Source: an archaeon (GTDB lineage: Archaea > Iainarchaeota > Iainarchaeia > CSSED10-239). From it: a stretch of DNA of 64,000 nucleotides. The stretch lies in assembly GCA_029563035.1 (NCBI GenBank), contig JAKQTP010000138.1:310001-374000 (forward strand), read 5' to 3'. Shown here piece by piece: positions 41,544-50,985 of this stretch. The position numbers and the translations under genes were made by a program. The notes under the pieces were generated by a model, which worked only from the letters and a program-made list of their open reading frames with translations, made no database searches and was not told the origin of the DNA. The stretch's first letter is position 1, and each line of letters opens with the position of its first letter.

Positions 41544-42461
41544 TCACTTCTGGTTTTTTCTGTTCCAGATAGCAAGAGTCTCTGGAGAGAACACCCCTTC
41601 TTCTGTTATAAATTTATCAATTAATTCGCTTGGAGTGATATCAAAAGATGGATTTTTAAGCACAAGATTTTTTGGCCTGCCGTCTTCTGCTTTCCAAACC
41701 TCATCAGTATCTCTTTCTTCTACAGTTTCATTTAAAGAAACAAAAATATCTGTTTCTATACAATGAGTTGAAGTTAGAACAATATGTGGTGTCTTAAAAT
41801 GCTTGGCGGCAATGCTAATTGTGTGTGTTCCAATCTTGTTCATGATAGAACCATTATGAAGAACAACATCAGCGCCTGTCAAAAACAAATCTGTTTTTTT
41901 AAGATATGATGCAACAGAGGAATCTACAATTTGTGTGGTCTTTATGCCATATTCACATAAAGCTTTGGCAGTAATCCTTCCCTGATATTTTGGTCTGGTC
42001 TCTGTGCATATGACTTCAAAGTCAATACCATTATCATAAGCCTTTTTAAATGCCATTTCTACAAGATTAGAATGGCAATGAGTAAGTATTCTTGAGCCGT
42101 TTGTTATTAACTGCGCAGAATATTCAGCAATAAGATCATTGCCTTTTTTTGTGTTTCTTTCATAGTGTTCAATATAGTCTATCAATATGTCTCTATTTGT
42201 CATGCTAGGATATTTGTTTGCCATGTGCCAAATATAAGAAAGAGAATTTCTAAGTTTTGGCTCATTTGGTCTTTGAGAAATCAAATGGTTTATGTTTTTT
42301 ACTACATCTCCCAAAAAGTCGTTTCCTTCTAGTTTGCTTTTAGATATGTGTTCTTTTATGCCATTTACTGCTGCAAGTTCAATCTTACTAGCACCCTGTA
42401 TTTTTATATCTTTTATATCTTTTGCAATTCTTTGAATTTCTCTATCTATCATATATTTCAC
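41544..42461 (-). CDS. Ribose-1,5-bisphosphate isomerase (eIF2B-like)
   Basis: 305 residues of the eIF2B alpha/MtnA-like family. The ribose-1,5-bisphosphate isomerase set is present: IQGASKIELAAV near 21-32, HCHSN with C129 and GADVVLHNGSIMNKIG with D198, the expected catalytic Cys and Asp. It converts ribose 1,5-bisphosphate to ribulose 1,5-bisphosphate. It partners the AMP phosphorylase at 23.4 kb. Its end is 2 bases from the stop of the convergent toxin gene. Translation factor aIF2B is the older annotation. Confidence 0.88.
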   Translation of the reverse strand: MKYMIDREIQRIAKDIKDIKIQGASKIELAAVNGIKEHISKSKLEGNDFLGDVVKNINHLISQRPNEPKLRNSLSYIWHMANKYPSMTNRDILIDYIEHYERNTKKGNDLIAEYSAQLITNGSRILTHCHSNLVEMAFKKAYDNGIDFEVICTETRPKYQGRITAKALCEYGIKTTQIVDSSVASYLKKTDLFLTGADVVLHNGSIMNKIGTHTISIAAKHFKTPHIVLTSTHCIETDIFVSLNETVEERDTDEVWKAEDGRPKNLVLKNPSFDITPSELIDKFITEEGVFSPETLAIWNRKNQK

Positions 42462-42602
42462 ATAATTTTTGTTATTATTCTCTATATATCATAAAATAGA
42501 TTTATATTTAAAGGTTTCTTATCTATAAATAATATATCTCTTTTTATATAATATTTATATTTTATGTTTAAAGATAAGATAACAAGCCAGGGGGAATGAA
42601 TT

Positions 42603-43715
42603 TTGTCAGGAATGCAAAGCAGTAGGGTTGTTGCACAAGATGCTAACAGCGAAAAAGTACAAAGAAGCGATGATGAAGAACTAGAGGAGTTTTTAAAAGC
42701 ATCACTTCCAAACATCTATGTTGTAGGTGTTGGAGGTTCTGGTGGCAATAGCCTTGACAGAATGAATCAGACAGGTATTGAAGGAGCAATAATGATTGCT
42801 ATGAATACCGATGCCCAGGCATTATTAAAGATTAGAGCAGACAAGAAAATGTTAATTGGCAAAAAAACCACAAGAGGCCTTGGTGCAGGATCAAACCCTG
42901 AAGTTGGAAGAGTAGCAGCAGAAGAATCAAAAGAAGAAATTAAAAATGTATTAAAAGATGCTGACATGGTTTTTGTAACTTGTGGCCTTGGTGGTGGAAC
43001 AGGAACAGGGGCAATTTCAGAGGTTGCTAAAATTGTTAAAGAAAAGAAAGCACTTTGTATAGGTGTTGTAACCTTGCCATTTGCTGTTGAAGGAAAGCAA
43101 AGAATTGAAAATGCATTAACTGGTCTTGAAAGATTAAAGAAAGAAGTCGATACTTTGATTATTATACCAAATGACAAAATTTTAGAGATTGCACCTGATT
43201 TGCCATTACAGATTGCTTTTCAAGAGGTTGACAAGATCTTAACACAATCAGTTAAAGGAATAATTGAACTAGTAACAAAAGCAGGAATAATTAATCTTGA
43301 CTTTGCAGATCTAAAAACCATACTTTCAAATGGCGGTCTTGCAATGATTGGCGTGGGTGAAAGCTCAGTAAATAAAAACAACAATGATTCAAGAGCAATG
43401 GAAGCTGTAGAAGATGCATTAACCTCTCCATTGCTTGATATAGAGATCAATAATGCAAAAAAAGCTTTAGTAAACGTTTTGGGTGGCCAAGACATGACTC
43501 TTAAAGAAGCAGAGCTGATAGTTGAAACAGTAGCATCAAAGATTAGCCAAGATGCCCACATAATCTGGGGGGCAATGATAGATGAAGACATACCAAGAAA
43601 TTCAATTAAAGTTATGGCAGTAATTGCAGGTGCTGATATTCCATACTTAAGTGATATTGTAGGCAACAACACAAATAAAAAAGAAAATTTAGATCTAGAT
43701 ATTGAAAAAATTTAA
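42603..43715 (+). CDS. ftsZ: Cell division protein FtsZ
   Basis: 370 residues from TTG 42603; ATG 42612 is also in frame. The AGGGGG at 42589-42594 is about 8 bases before TTG and 17 before ATG, which favours TTG. The GTPase motifs are intact: VGVGGSGGNSLDRM near 41-54, GLGGGTGTGA (128-137), and the T7 loop NLDFAD. It polymerises into the division ring. The C-terminal tail is short. It starts the classic archaeal run ftsZ-secE-spt5-rpl11. Confidence 0.97.
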   Translation: MSGMQSSRVVAQDANSEKVQRSDDEELEEFLKASLPNIYVVGVGGSGGNSLDRMNQTGIEGAIMIAMNTDAQALLKIRADKKMLIGKKTTRGLGAGSNPEVGRVAAEESKEEIKNVLKDADMVFVTCGLGGGTGTGAISEVAKIVKEKKALCIGVVTLPFAVEGKQRIENALTGLERLKKEVDTLIIIPNDKILEIAPDLPLQIAFQEVDKILTQSVKGIIELVTKAGIINLDFADLKTILSNGGLAMIGVGESSVNKNNNDSRAMEAVEDALTSPLLDIEINNAKKALVNVLGGQDMTLKEAELIVETVASKISQDAHIIWGAMIDEDIPRNSIKVMAVIAGADIPYLSDIVGNNTNKKENLDLDIEKI

Positions 43716-43728
43716 AAGTGAATAAAAA

Positions 43729-43908
43729 ATGGCAAATAAGATAAAAGAATTTTTTGAATCTTCAAAAAGAATTTTATTAATTTCCAAGAAACCAAGCAGG
43801 AAAGAATTTTGGTTAATGGCAAAGATTGTAGGTATTGGAATGATTGTTATTGGAGTTATTGGTTTTATAGTAAGAATAATTATGAACATAATAGGCGGGA
43901 AAGTATGA
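43729..43908 (+). CDS. secE: Preprotein translocase subunit SecE
   Basis: 59 residues, a short gene easy to miss. An amphipathic N-terminal helix (KIKEFFESSKRILLISKKPSRKEFWLMAK) lies on the membrane and one transmembrane helix (VGIGMIVIGVIGFIVRIIMN) follows. KPSRKEFW is the typical SecE/Sec61-gamma hinge. It clamps SecY in the protein-conducting channel. It sits 13 bases after ftsZ and its TGA overlaps the spt5 ATG by 4 bases, the standard archaeal arrangement. Confidence 0.93.
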   Translation: MANKIKEFFESSKRILLISKKPSRKEFWLMAKIVGIGMIVIGVIGFIVRIIMNIIGGKV

Positions 43909-44342
43909 TATTTACAGTTAGAACAACGGTTGGTCAAGAAAGAGTTGTTATTGATATTCTTCACCATAGAATAAAAGAAGAAGGGCTTCCTGTTTATTCT
44001 TTAGTGGAGATGGCAGATCTTAAAGGCTATATCTTGATAGAAGCACAAGAAGAAAAGACAGTAGAGCTATTGATTCATAATGTGCCACACATTAAGGGTG
44101 GGCAAATGGTTACAGGAAATATTGATATTAAAGAAATAGCTGGAATCCTAGAATCCAGACCATTAATGAGTTCTATTAAGCCTGGCCAGACAGTAGAGAT
44201 AATACTTGGTCCTTTTAAAGGCTCAAGAGCAAAAGTAACAAGAGTAAATGTTGCAAAAGAAGAAGTGGTTATTGAGTTGTTTGATGCAACAGTAAAAGTT
44301 CCAATAACTATGAAAGCAGAAAATATTAAATTATTAAACTAA
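43905..44342 (+). CDS. spt5: Transcription elongation factor Spt5 (NusG)
   Basis: 145 residues from ATG 43905; the frame is open further upstream but that part lies in secE. Residues 1-80 are the NGN domain (FTVRTTVGQERVVIDIL, GYILIEA, VPHIKGGQM) and residues 90-145 the KOW domain (KPGQTVEIILGPFKGSRAKVTRVN). With Spt4 it increases RNA polymerase processivity and links to the ribosome. It is coupled to secE and precedes rpl11. Confidence 0.95.
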   Translation: MIFTVRTTVGQERVVIDILHHRIKEEGLPVYSLVEMADLKGYILIEAQEEKTVELLIHNVPHIKGGQMVTGNIDIKEIAGILESRPLMSSIKPGQTVEIILGPFKGSRAKVTRVNVAKEEVVIELFDATVKVPITMKAENIKLLN

Positions 44343-44361
44343 AGAGGGATGTGAAAAATAT

Positions 44362-44832
44362 ATGCCAACAATAAAAGTTTTAGTAGATGCAGGAAAAGCA
44401 AGTGCAGGTCCACCACTTGGTCCAGCTTTAGGGCCAATGGGTGTTAACACAATGGAAGTTGTTAAAGAAATAAACAGAGTAACAAAGGAATTAGAGGGTA
44501 TGCAAGTGCCTGTTAAAGTCCATATTAATTCAGATAAAAGCTATTCTGTTGAAGTCGGTGCTCCATTAACAAGTGCATTAATAAAAAAAGAATTAAATAT
44601 TAAAAAAGGCTCAGGAAAAGCAGGAACTGAAACTGCTGGGAACTTAACTTTTGATAAGGTCCTGAAAATAACAAAAGCAAAGTATGGCCAATTAAGTGCA
44701 AGATGTTTAAAAGCAGGAATTAAAGAAGTTTTTGGAACCTGTAGATCTCTTGGAGTTAATATTGATGGAAAAACACCAGCAGAGGCTTTAAAGGATTTAA
44801 ATGCAGGAAATTACGATTCCAAGATCAACTAA
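44362..44832 (+). CDS. rpl11: Ribosomal protein L11
   Basis: 156 residues, full-length uL11. The N-terminal RASAGPPLGPALGP-like segment (here ASAGPPLGPALGPMGVN) and the C-terminal rRNA-binding domain with GTCRSLGVNIDGKTPAE are clear. It forms the stalk base where elongation factors act. It lies 19 bases after spt5, and a T-run at 44835-44851 ends the operon. Confidence 0.97.
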   Translation: MPTIKVLVDAGKASAGPPLGPALGPMGVNTMEVVKEINRVTKELEGMQVPVKVHINSDKSYSVEVGAPLTSALIKKELNIKKGSGKAGTETAGNLTFDKVLKITKAKYGQLSARCLKAGIKEVFGTCRSLGVNIDGKTPAEALKDLNAGNYDSKIN

Positions 44833-44834
44833 TT

Positions 44835-44851
44835 CTCTTTTTTTCTTTTTT
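44835..44851 (+). terminator. Oligo-T terminator after rpl11
   Basis: A T-tract broken only by single C residues begins 2 bases after the L11 stop and marks the likely end of the ftsZ-secE-spt5-rpl11 transcript. Confidence 0.5.
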
Positions 44852-44913
44852 AGCTAATTTTATAAACCTTATTATCTTTATATTTACTATAATATATTTA
44901 GGGGAATAAATAT

Positions 44914-45414
44914 ATGAGAAAAATATTCATATTTGCATTTTTAGTATTAATGTGTGGTGCAGTTTTTGCTGACTTTTATGTAGGTGAAATTATCGCACCA
45001 AAAGTAGTGCTTGAAGACACTAATTTTGATGTAAATGTTGTTGTTGTTAATAATTCTAGTGTGTCTACAGATGTAAATCTAAGAGTAGAAGTATATAATC
45101 CTAAATCAGATCGTCTTTTTGATGTAAATTATAATACAGAAGACGGCAACCCAATACATATTGGAGCAAACGATTCCAATAATATTTTAGTAAATATTAC
45201 AATTTCAGACACTAACGCCTCTACTGCTCAACATCTTATTAGAGCAACAGTATTAACACCTGATGAAAGACCTACAAACAATAGTGGGCAAGTGTGGTTC
45301 ATGATCAAACAAGCACAAAAGAATGTTCCTGTTCCTGATATGCCAATATATTTTGGGTTTATTATTGCATTTATTGCTATAGTTTTTTTAACAAATAGAG
45401 AAGAAAAAAAATGA
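44914..45414 (+). CDS. Exported CARDB-like protein with C-terminal anchor
   Basis: 166 residues: signal peptide (1-19, cut near VFA), one Ig-like domain of CARDB type (about 20-130; pattern APKVVLEDTNFDVNVVVVNNSS, VDVNLRVEVYNP, ILVNITISD) and a membrane helix (about 142-160) with a basic end. Such domains are passive adhesion or scaffold modules in archaeal envelopes. It overlaps the map gene by 4 bases, an odd pairing of an envelope protein with a cytoplasmic enzyme. Confidence 0.7.
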   Translation: MRKIFIFAFLVLMCGAVFADFYVGEIIAPKVVLEDTNFDVNVVVVNNSSVSTDVNLRVEVYNPKSDRLFDVNYNTEDGNPIHIGANDSNNILVNITISDTNASTAQHLIRATVLTPDERPTNNSGQVWFMIKQAQKNVPVPDMPIYFGFIIAFIAIVFLTNREEKK

Positions 45415-46337
45415 ACAAAACAGAAATAGACATTTTAAAAAAATCAGGAAATATAAATAATAGAGCACAGAAACTTGCAAAAAAAATAATTAAACCAGGC
45501 ATTTCTTTTCTAGAGATAGGAACACAAATAGAAAATTACATAAAAGAGCAAGATGCTGTGCCTGCTTGGCCAGTTAATCTTTCAATAAACCATGAGGCTG
45601 CTCACAACTCTTATAGCCCTGAAGAGCAAGTAATTCTTAAAGAAACAGATGTTCTAAAAGTCGATGTTGGCGTCTCAATTGATGGCTACATTACTGATTC
45701 TTCTCAAACTTTCATTTTCTCTAAAGCTCACGAAAAATTAAAAGAGTCAAGTGACAAGGCATTATTAAAATCCAAAGACTATATCTTTAATAATCCGCAC
45801 ACAGTAACTATTTCAAAAATCGGAGAAATTATAGAAGAGACCATAACAAGTTATGGCTATAAGCCAGTAAGTAATCTAACAGGTCATACCATTACAAGAT
45901 ATACAACTCACAATCAACCATCAATACCAAACATAAAAAATAACATTAATATAAAATTATCAGACATAGAATCCTGGTTTGCAATAGAGCCATTCTCTAG
46001 TACTGGCAAAGGATTTGTAACAGAAGGAAATAATGTATATATCTTTATTTTTGAAGAAGATGTTTCTGTTAGAAACCCTAATGCTCGAAAGATACTAGAG
46101 GAAATAAAAAGCTTTAATGGCATGGCATTCTCAGAGTTTTGGGTTGGCAAAGAGCTTTCAAGCTTTGATAGAAAAGTCGCATTTAGAGAATTATTAAAAG
46201 CACGGGCAATATCTGCATATCCAGTGTTAATAGATAAAAAAGACTCTTTTGTTTCTCAGGCAGAAACAACATTTGTTTATGATAAAGAAAATAAAGAAAT
46301 AATAGATCTAATTAACATAAATGAAATAATTGAATAG
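45411..46337 (+). CDS. map: Methionine aminopeptidase, type II
   Basis: 308 residues with the type II insertion. All metal ligands are visible: D in VLKVDVGVSIDG and D in ITDSSQ, H in LTGHTITRY, E in WFAIEPFSS and E in SQAETTFVY; the substrate His is in NHEAAHN. It removes the initiator Met from new proteins. Its start overlaps the upstream gene (ATGA) and the next gene starts about 9 bases after it, so it is inside an envelope-gene operon. Confidence 0.96.
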   Translation: MNKTEIDILKKSGNINNRAQKLAKKIIKPGISFLEIGTQIENYIKEQDAVPAWPVNLSINHEAAHNSYSPEEQVILKETDVLKVDVGVSIDGYITDSSQTFIFSKAHEKLKESSDKALLKSKDYIFNNPHTVTISKIGEIIEETITSYGYKPVSNLTGHTITRYTTHNQPSIPNIKNNINIKLSDIESWFAIEPFSSTGKGFVTEGNNVYIFIFEEDVSVRNPNARKILEEIKSFNGMAFSEFWVGKELSSFDRKVAFRELLKARAISAYPVLIDKKDSFVSQAETTFVYDKENKEIIDLININEIIE

Positions 46338-46345
46338 TGGGATTT

Positions 46346-47311
46346 ATGATAAATAAGAAAGGAGCAGTTGGATTTAATTCGAAATTGCTTTTAAAAATAT
46401 TAATTGTAGCTATGTCTTCTTTTTTTTGGATTTATTTTTTGATATCTTCCAAACTAACAGTTTATGCATTTAGAGTATTTGATTTGGCGACAATACTTAA
46501 CTCTATATTTTCTCTAAATTTCCTGCTTTTTGCAATTTTTTTCCCAATAACCTCAATAATTATTTTAGCAATCATTTACAACTCTATAAAAGAAGAAAGT
46601 TTAATTGTAGTTGGTATTAGTTTGTTTTTGTCTTTGATTTTTGCAATCATTTTTTTAAAAATTAAAATTTATTTTGTTTTGTTTTTAATATTGTATATCT
46701 TAGCACACATTATCTTGTGTTTGATAGCTAAAAAAACATCAGAAAAAAACATGTTTAACCAAACAACAAATTACCTATCTAAATTAACTATTTTTTTAGT
46801 TATTGGATTGTTTATCTCTTCTGTATTGTATATTCTTCCAGAACAAAGTAAAAAAGTTGAGGAATTTGAAGCAGGTCTAGTAAATTTGTTTGTTGCTGAT
46901 GATTTGGATCCTTGGATTAGTGCATCTTACACAATTAACCAGCAATGTACCTTGTCCAATTTAAAATTTATTATGGAATCTAAAGAGTATTCTGCATTAA
47001 GATCAAAAACAGACGAAACATCTTCTGACTTTACGGATTTTATGGAAAACATAAAATACTCTGCAGCAGCAAATAAAACACCCGAAGAAATAAAAGAACT
47101 AATGCCTGAGCTTGATGCGCCAGTTATTAAAGTTAAAATAATCGATGCTATAAAATCAATTCCGTTTATTGGGTTTATAGAAAGCAACTTTGCGTTTTTC
47201 TTTGCATTAGTGATTTCATCTTTGGCTTATACAAGCTTATCAATAGTTTTTTTAATATTTGCTGTAACAATATATCTGTTTGATAAAATATTTAAAAAAG
47301 AGGAAGAATGA
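46346..47311 (+). CDS. Multi-pass membrane protein of unknown function
   Basis: 321 residues from ATG 46346 (an in-frame GTG lies at 46337 in the map stop). About four or five helices in residues 10-165 are followed by an extracytoplasmic loop (about 175-265) with two cysteines and one or two C-terminal helices. NKKGAVGF at the start recalls a pilin-type leader. No family is recognised, and it does not look like the TadC/ArlJ platform. Its TGA overlaps the next gene by 4 bases. Confidence 0.65.
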   Translation: MINKKGAVGFNSKLLLKILIVAMSSFFWIYFLISSKLTVYAFRVFDLATILNSIFSLNFLLFAIFFPITSIIILAIIYNSIKEESLIVVGISLFLSLIFAIIFLKIKIYFVLFLILYILAHIILCLIAKKTSEKNMFNQTTNYLSKLTIFLVIGLFISSVLYILPEQSKKVEEFEAGLVNLFVADDLDPWISASYTINQQCTLSNLKFIMESKEYSALRSKTDETSSDFTDFMENIKYSAAANKTPEEIKELMPELDAPVIKVKIIDAIKSIPFIGFIESNFAFFFALVISSLAYTSLSIVFLIFAVTIYLFDKIFKKEEE

Positions 47312-48612
47312 AAAAAATTATAGCAATTATATTTTTATTGTTAATTATTCCTTTGGCGCATGCCATTTCTTTATATTCTGCACAGGATATTGCAAAAGAA
47401 TATATGTTGCAAAACGAATATTTAGATCCTGGCAGTGTTTATTATATTAATTGCGATAATCACGAGTATTATACACTAAATATTGTTGATTCAGAATCAA
47501 ACATTGTGCTGTTTTTGCCTATAGAATCCAATGACGGCTCTGTAAGCTACGAGAGAAATACCAGCACCCAAAATATCATTAAAACTGCTTTACTTAATAG
47601 AAACATAAAAACCAAAAGCGGGAATAACTATTTATCTCAGCAATTAATTGATAAGATAGATAATTTAAATATTATTTTGCAATCAAAATCTGCAAAAATA
47701 GAAGGAATAATCAAGTCAAATTACTCTTCTTCAATAACTGCAAAATGTCAAAATACAAAAGACAAATTAGAATTATTAATCAATCAATTACAAGATATGA
47801 AAACAAAGCTTAGTAAATTACAAAAAGAACAATCTGTATTTTTAGACACTACTGACTGTACAAAAACAGATAGTTTGATATTATCATATAAAAACACATT
47901 TAAAGGCTATAACGACATTGTTTCTTCTTCAGTAAATTACCGCGATTCGACAAATGAGATTGTAGAAGTAGTAGTTGCTGATAAAAAATTAGATGAAACC
48001 ACAAAAAAGATAATAATGAGCTATATCGAAGCACCAAGCAACTTAAATAGTAGTATTGCTACAATAACAGATAGCCTCGCATCAACAAATCAGTTCTATT
48101 CTCTGGTGATTGCTGACTTTGAAAAAGCAGGACCAAATAGCCCATTAGAGATCTTACAACAAACTCTGGAGACCAGACAAAATTATTATATTGCAAAATC
48201 TTTGCTATATAACTATAGTGCTGACTTAAAAGGAACCTTGGATAATTCAATAAACCAAATATTAAGTTCAGAAAATTTAAATTTATGGAAAGATGCAAAA
48301 ACAGTATCAGAACTAAGTCAAAATTATTCTCAAATAAAGGAACTATATAACAAGGGCAGATATGAAGAAAGCATTAGCAAGATAAAACTTGCTAAAACCC
48401 AAGTTAAAAAAATAAAAGAAACAGGAGTTAAAGAGATAGAAACACACGACTTCACAAAATATTTTATTTATATCATTGTTGCAACTATTGTAATTCTTGT
48501 TGGCATTACCTTAGCAAAGAAAATCAAAATAAAAAAGAAACCAAAACAAAATACAAAATCAAAAGAGATAGATCCAGAATATCTGTTTAATAGAAGAGAC
48601 CCCTTTAAGTAA
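47308..48612 (+). CDS. Exported coiled-coil protein with C-terminal anchor
   Basis: 434 residues: signal peptide (1-19, ending AHAIS), a small N-terminal domain, then long helices with coiled-coil character (about 110-380), a C-terminal membrane helix (about 386-405) and a basic cytoplasmic tail. There are no catalytic motifs. It forms an operon of membrane proteins with the preceding gene (4-base overlap). It ends 2 bases from the convergent pilus-ATPase stop. Confidence 0.65.
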   Translation: MKKIIAIIFLLLIIPLAHAISLYSAQDIAKEYMLQNEYLDPGSVYYINCDNHEYYTLNIVDSESNIVLFLPIESNDGSVSYERNTSTQNIIKTALLNRNIKTKSGNNYLSQQLIDKIDNLNIILQSKSAKIEGIIKSNYSSSITAKCQNTKDKLELLINQLQDMKTKLSKLQKEQSVFLDTTDCTKTDSLILSYKNTFKGYNDIVSSSVNYRDSTNEIVEVVVADKKLDETTKKIIMSYIEAPSNLNSSIATITDSLASTNQFYSLVIADFEKAGPNSPLEILQQTLETRQNYYIAKSLLYNYSADLKGTLDNSINQILSSENLNLWKDAKTVSELSQNYSQIKELYNKGRYEESISKIKLAKTQVKKIKETGVKEIETHDFTKYFIYIIVATIVILVGITLAKKIKIKKKPKQNTKSKEIDPEYLFNRRDPFK

Positions 48613-48614
48613 AT

Positions 48615-50594
48615 TTAATTAGTAATTGTTTTTTCTTGTGATTTGTATTTATTGATTGCTATTTTAAATTCAACATAATCCTTTGGTGGATTCTTTGTTA
48701 ATTCTTCTATAAATTTGATTCTTTTGTTTATCATATCTAATAAACTATTGATATTTATATTATATTCTTTTGCAATAGATTGTAAAATTTCACTTTTGTA
48801 GGTTATTGGTAGTTCGTGCGTGAATAAATCTCCTTCCTTTTTTTGAGGTTTATCATAAACATTGTAAATTGCTGTATATTCTATTTTATTATCTTTAGTA
48901 TTAAATCCTTTAATCTCATCTAATTCTTTAATTGTTCTTTTTATATCGCTACTACCTTCAAAGCCAGTAATAATAACAAGGTCAAGAGAAGTTAATAGTG
49001 CTGGTTCAAGAGAAATTGGAGGCGTTATAAGCCTGTTTACAAGGTCTGTTAAGCTTTTTGCGTGAACTGTAGATAAACAACAGTGACCAGATGCCATACC
49101 TTGAAACATGACAGACATCTCTTCTCCTCTAACTTCTCCTACAATTAAATAATCTGGTCTTTGTCTGAAAGATTCTTTAATAAGATCAAGCATCGTAACT
49201 TCCCCGTATTTTTTACCTGTGCCATCTGGTGGTCCAAATCCAGGCCTAGTAATTTGTGGAACCCAGTTATCTAAAAGCAAATTTATTTCTCTAGTATCTT
49301 CAATTGAAACAACTCTTTTTCCTGGTGGGATAAAAGAAGTAATGACATTTAATAATGTTGTTTTACCACCAGCAGTTGGACCAATAATTAATGCATTTTT
49401 TTGGTATTCCATAATTGTCCAAATATAAGCAACAAGCATAGGGTTTAATGTGCCACTATTAATTAAATCAATTGCAGTTAATGGCTTTTGTGGGAATTTT
49501 CTGATTGTAAATGTTGGTCCTCTAGTTGAAACATTACTTGTCAATATGGCATTAACACGAGAACCATCAGGAAGAATAGAATCAAGTAATGGGCTAGCAT
49601 AGGATACATAGCTTTTACTTAAGTGTGCCATCTTAATTACAAACTGTTGTAATTCTTTCTCGTCTTTAAATAATATATTGGTTTCAAGATGCCCATATTT
49701 TCTATGAACAATAAATATAGGGATGCCTGTTCCATCACATTCTATATCTTCAATTAATGGGTCGTGCATTAGTGGTTCTATAATGTCTAATCCTTTAATT
49801 TGTCTGCCTACATAATACATTATTTTTGATTTCTGTTGAGGTGTAAGTTTTTTTTTAGTAAATATTTTATCAATTCTTTTTAGTAATTCTGATTCATCTT
49901 TTATTTCAATAAGCGATATTTTATTTATTAGCTCTTGTTTTGTCTCAGTAAGTATTTTTTCTTCTGCTGCTGTTAATTCTGGTTCTGCAACAACATATCT
50001 TTTTACTCCGTCTTTTTCTTCAATAAATGCATATGCATAGCCTTCAATTAATATTTGGTAGTTTTCAGGCAACAGTTCTTTTGGTTCTTCAAAAGAAGGC
50101 AAAGGATTTAAATTTTCTGTAATTTTGATTGTTTCTTTATGCTTACGATCTCTAAAAAAACTCTGTAATATATTTTTGTGTTGTTTTTTCTCACTTGGGT
50201 TTACTTCTACTATTTTTGTTTTTGCAGATTTCTTTTTTTTGATTTCTTTGGCGTTTCCAGGAGATAATAATTTTTTTAGCCCTAAAATAAAAGGAGCTGG
50301 TCTTTTACTTAATTTATATTTGTTAACTGTAGTTACATTTATGTTTTTTGATATATGTTCTAAGTGTTTGCTATATTCCAGAAACGCATTAATAAATTTT
50401 AAATCTAACTTTTTAGAATTAGAAAATAGTTTTTCTTTTTTTAATTTTAAAACTAGTTTTTTAGAATCTATTTCTTGATTATAAAATTTATCTAATATTT
50501 CTTTTTCTTTTGCAGTTCTTTGGTTTTCGATATTTTTAAGATTAAGAATTAGGTCATAAAGTTTCGATGTATCTTTTCGATTTGGTATTTTCAT
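48615..50594 (-). CDS. Type II/IV secretion-system ATPase (archaeal PilT/ArlI-like)
   Basis: 659 residues. A charged N-terminal extension (1-170) has no known domain. The core has Walker A GPTAGGKT (405-412), the Asp box IEDTREI, the Walker B strand DYLIVGEVRGEE and the His box GHCCLSTVHA (503-512). This hexameric motor powers pilus assembly or secretion. It is the last gene of the leftward run beginning at 57.4 kb. The membrane platform protein (TadC/ArlJ/PilC) normally next to it is absent from this window. Confidence 0.92.
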   Translation of the reverse strand: MKIPNRKDTSKLYDLILNLKNIENQRTAKEKEILDKFYNQEIDSKKLVLKLKKEKLFSNSKKLDLKFINAFLEYSKHLEHISKNINVTTVNKYKLSKRPAPFILGLKKLLSPGNAKEIKKKKSAKTKIVEVNPSEKKQHKNILQSFFRDRKHKETIKITENLNPLPSFEEPKELLPENYQILIEGYAYAFIEEKDGVKRYVVAEPELTAAEEKILTETKQELINKISLIEIKDESELLKRIDKIFTKKKLTPQQKSKIMYYVGRQIKGLDIIEPLMHDPLIEDIECDGTGIPIFIVHRKYGHLETNILFKDEKELQQFVIKMAHLSKSYVSYASPLLDSILPDGSRVNAILTSNVSTRGPTFTIRKFPQKPLTAIDLINSGTLNPMLVAYIWTIMEYQKNALIIGPTAGGKTTLLNVITSFIPPGKRVVSIEDTREINLLLDNWVPQITRPGFGPPDGTGKKYGEVTMLDLIKESFRQRPDYLIVGEVRGEEMSVMFQGMASGHCCLSTVHAKSLTDLVNRLITPPISLEPALLTSLDLVIITGFEGSSDIKRTIKELDEIKGFNTKDNKIEYTAIYNVYDKPQKKEGDLFTHELPITYKSEILQSIAKEYNININSLLDMINKRIKFIEELTKNPPKDYVEFKIAINKYKSQEKTITN

Positions 50595-50624
50595 GGCCCA
50601 TCTTATGTTCTATTTTTAAATAAT

Positions 50625-50975
50625 TTATGATTTGTCTATTTTAATCTCATCAATTCCTTCAAATTCAGTTTTACTATTGAATGTATCTTTTAATTCATTT
50701 AATAAATCGCTTATTTCGTTTATTGATTCTGCAATTTCATCCCAGGTTTTCTTTTTAGAATTGGTGTTTTCTGTTGCTCTTTTCTTGTTTAATTCTAACA
50801 TAGTAGCATACGAAAATTTACTTATTTCTCCACCTTCAAGCTTCTTTTTAATTGATTCTAATGATTTTTTAATGGTTTGAACATCTTCTTCTGCAAATCT
50901 TAATATTTCTAATTTTGCTACAATTATGTGTGTTTTTTCTTCTATTTTATTTAAAAGTTCAGTAACGTTTTTCAT
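50625..50975 (-). CDS. Short coiled-coil protein in the pilus-like operon
   Basis: 116 residues from ATG 50975, which has GAGGAG upstream; an in-frame ATG at 51017 lies within the preceding gene. It is almost entirely helical and charged (ELLNKIEEKTHIIVAKLEI, ESIKKKLEGGEI, IAESINEISDLLNELKD), with no membrane segment. It is probably a cytoplasmic partner of the ATPase encoded 31 bases downstream. No family is recognised. Confidence 0.65.
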   Translation of the reverse strand: MKNVTELLNKIEEKTHIIVAKLEILRFAEEDVQTIKKSLESIKKKLEGGEISKFSYATMLELNKKRATENTNSKKKTWDEIAESINEISDLLNELKDTFNSKTEFEGIDEIKIDKS

Positions 50976-50985
50976 AATATCTCCT

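Noticed and set aside
41544..42461. Translation initiation factor aIF2B subunit
   Set aside because: Catalytic Cys 129 and Asp 198 and the co-occurring AMP phosphorylase favour the sugar-phosphate isomerase.
42596..42598. ATG near the ribosome-binding site as ftsZ start
   Set aside because: It is out of frame with ftsZ; the in-frame choices are TTG 42603 and ATG 42612.
42767..43672. Two long antisense frames within ftsZ
   Set aside because: They mirror ftsZ codon structure and have no start sites or homology; ftsZ is clearly the gene.
46346..47311. Missing TadC/ArlJ platform for the pilus ATPase
   Set aside because: The helix count, large external loop and lack of a cytoplasmic helical domain do not fit that family.
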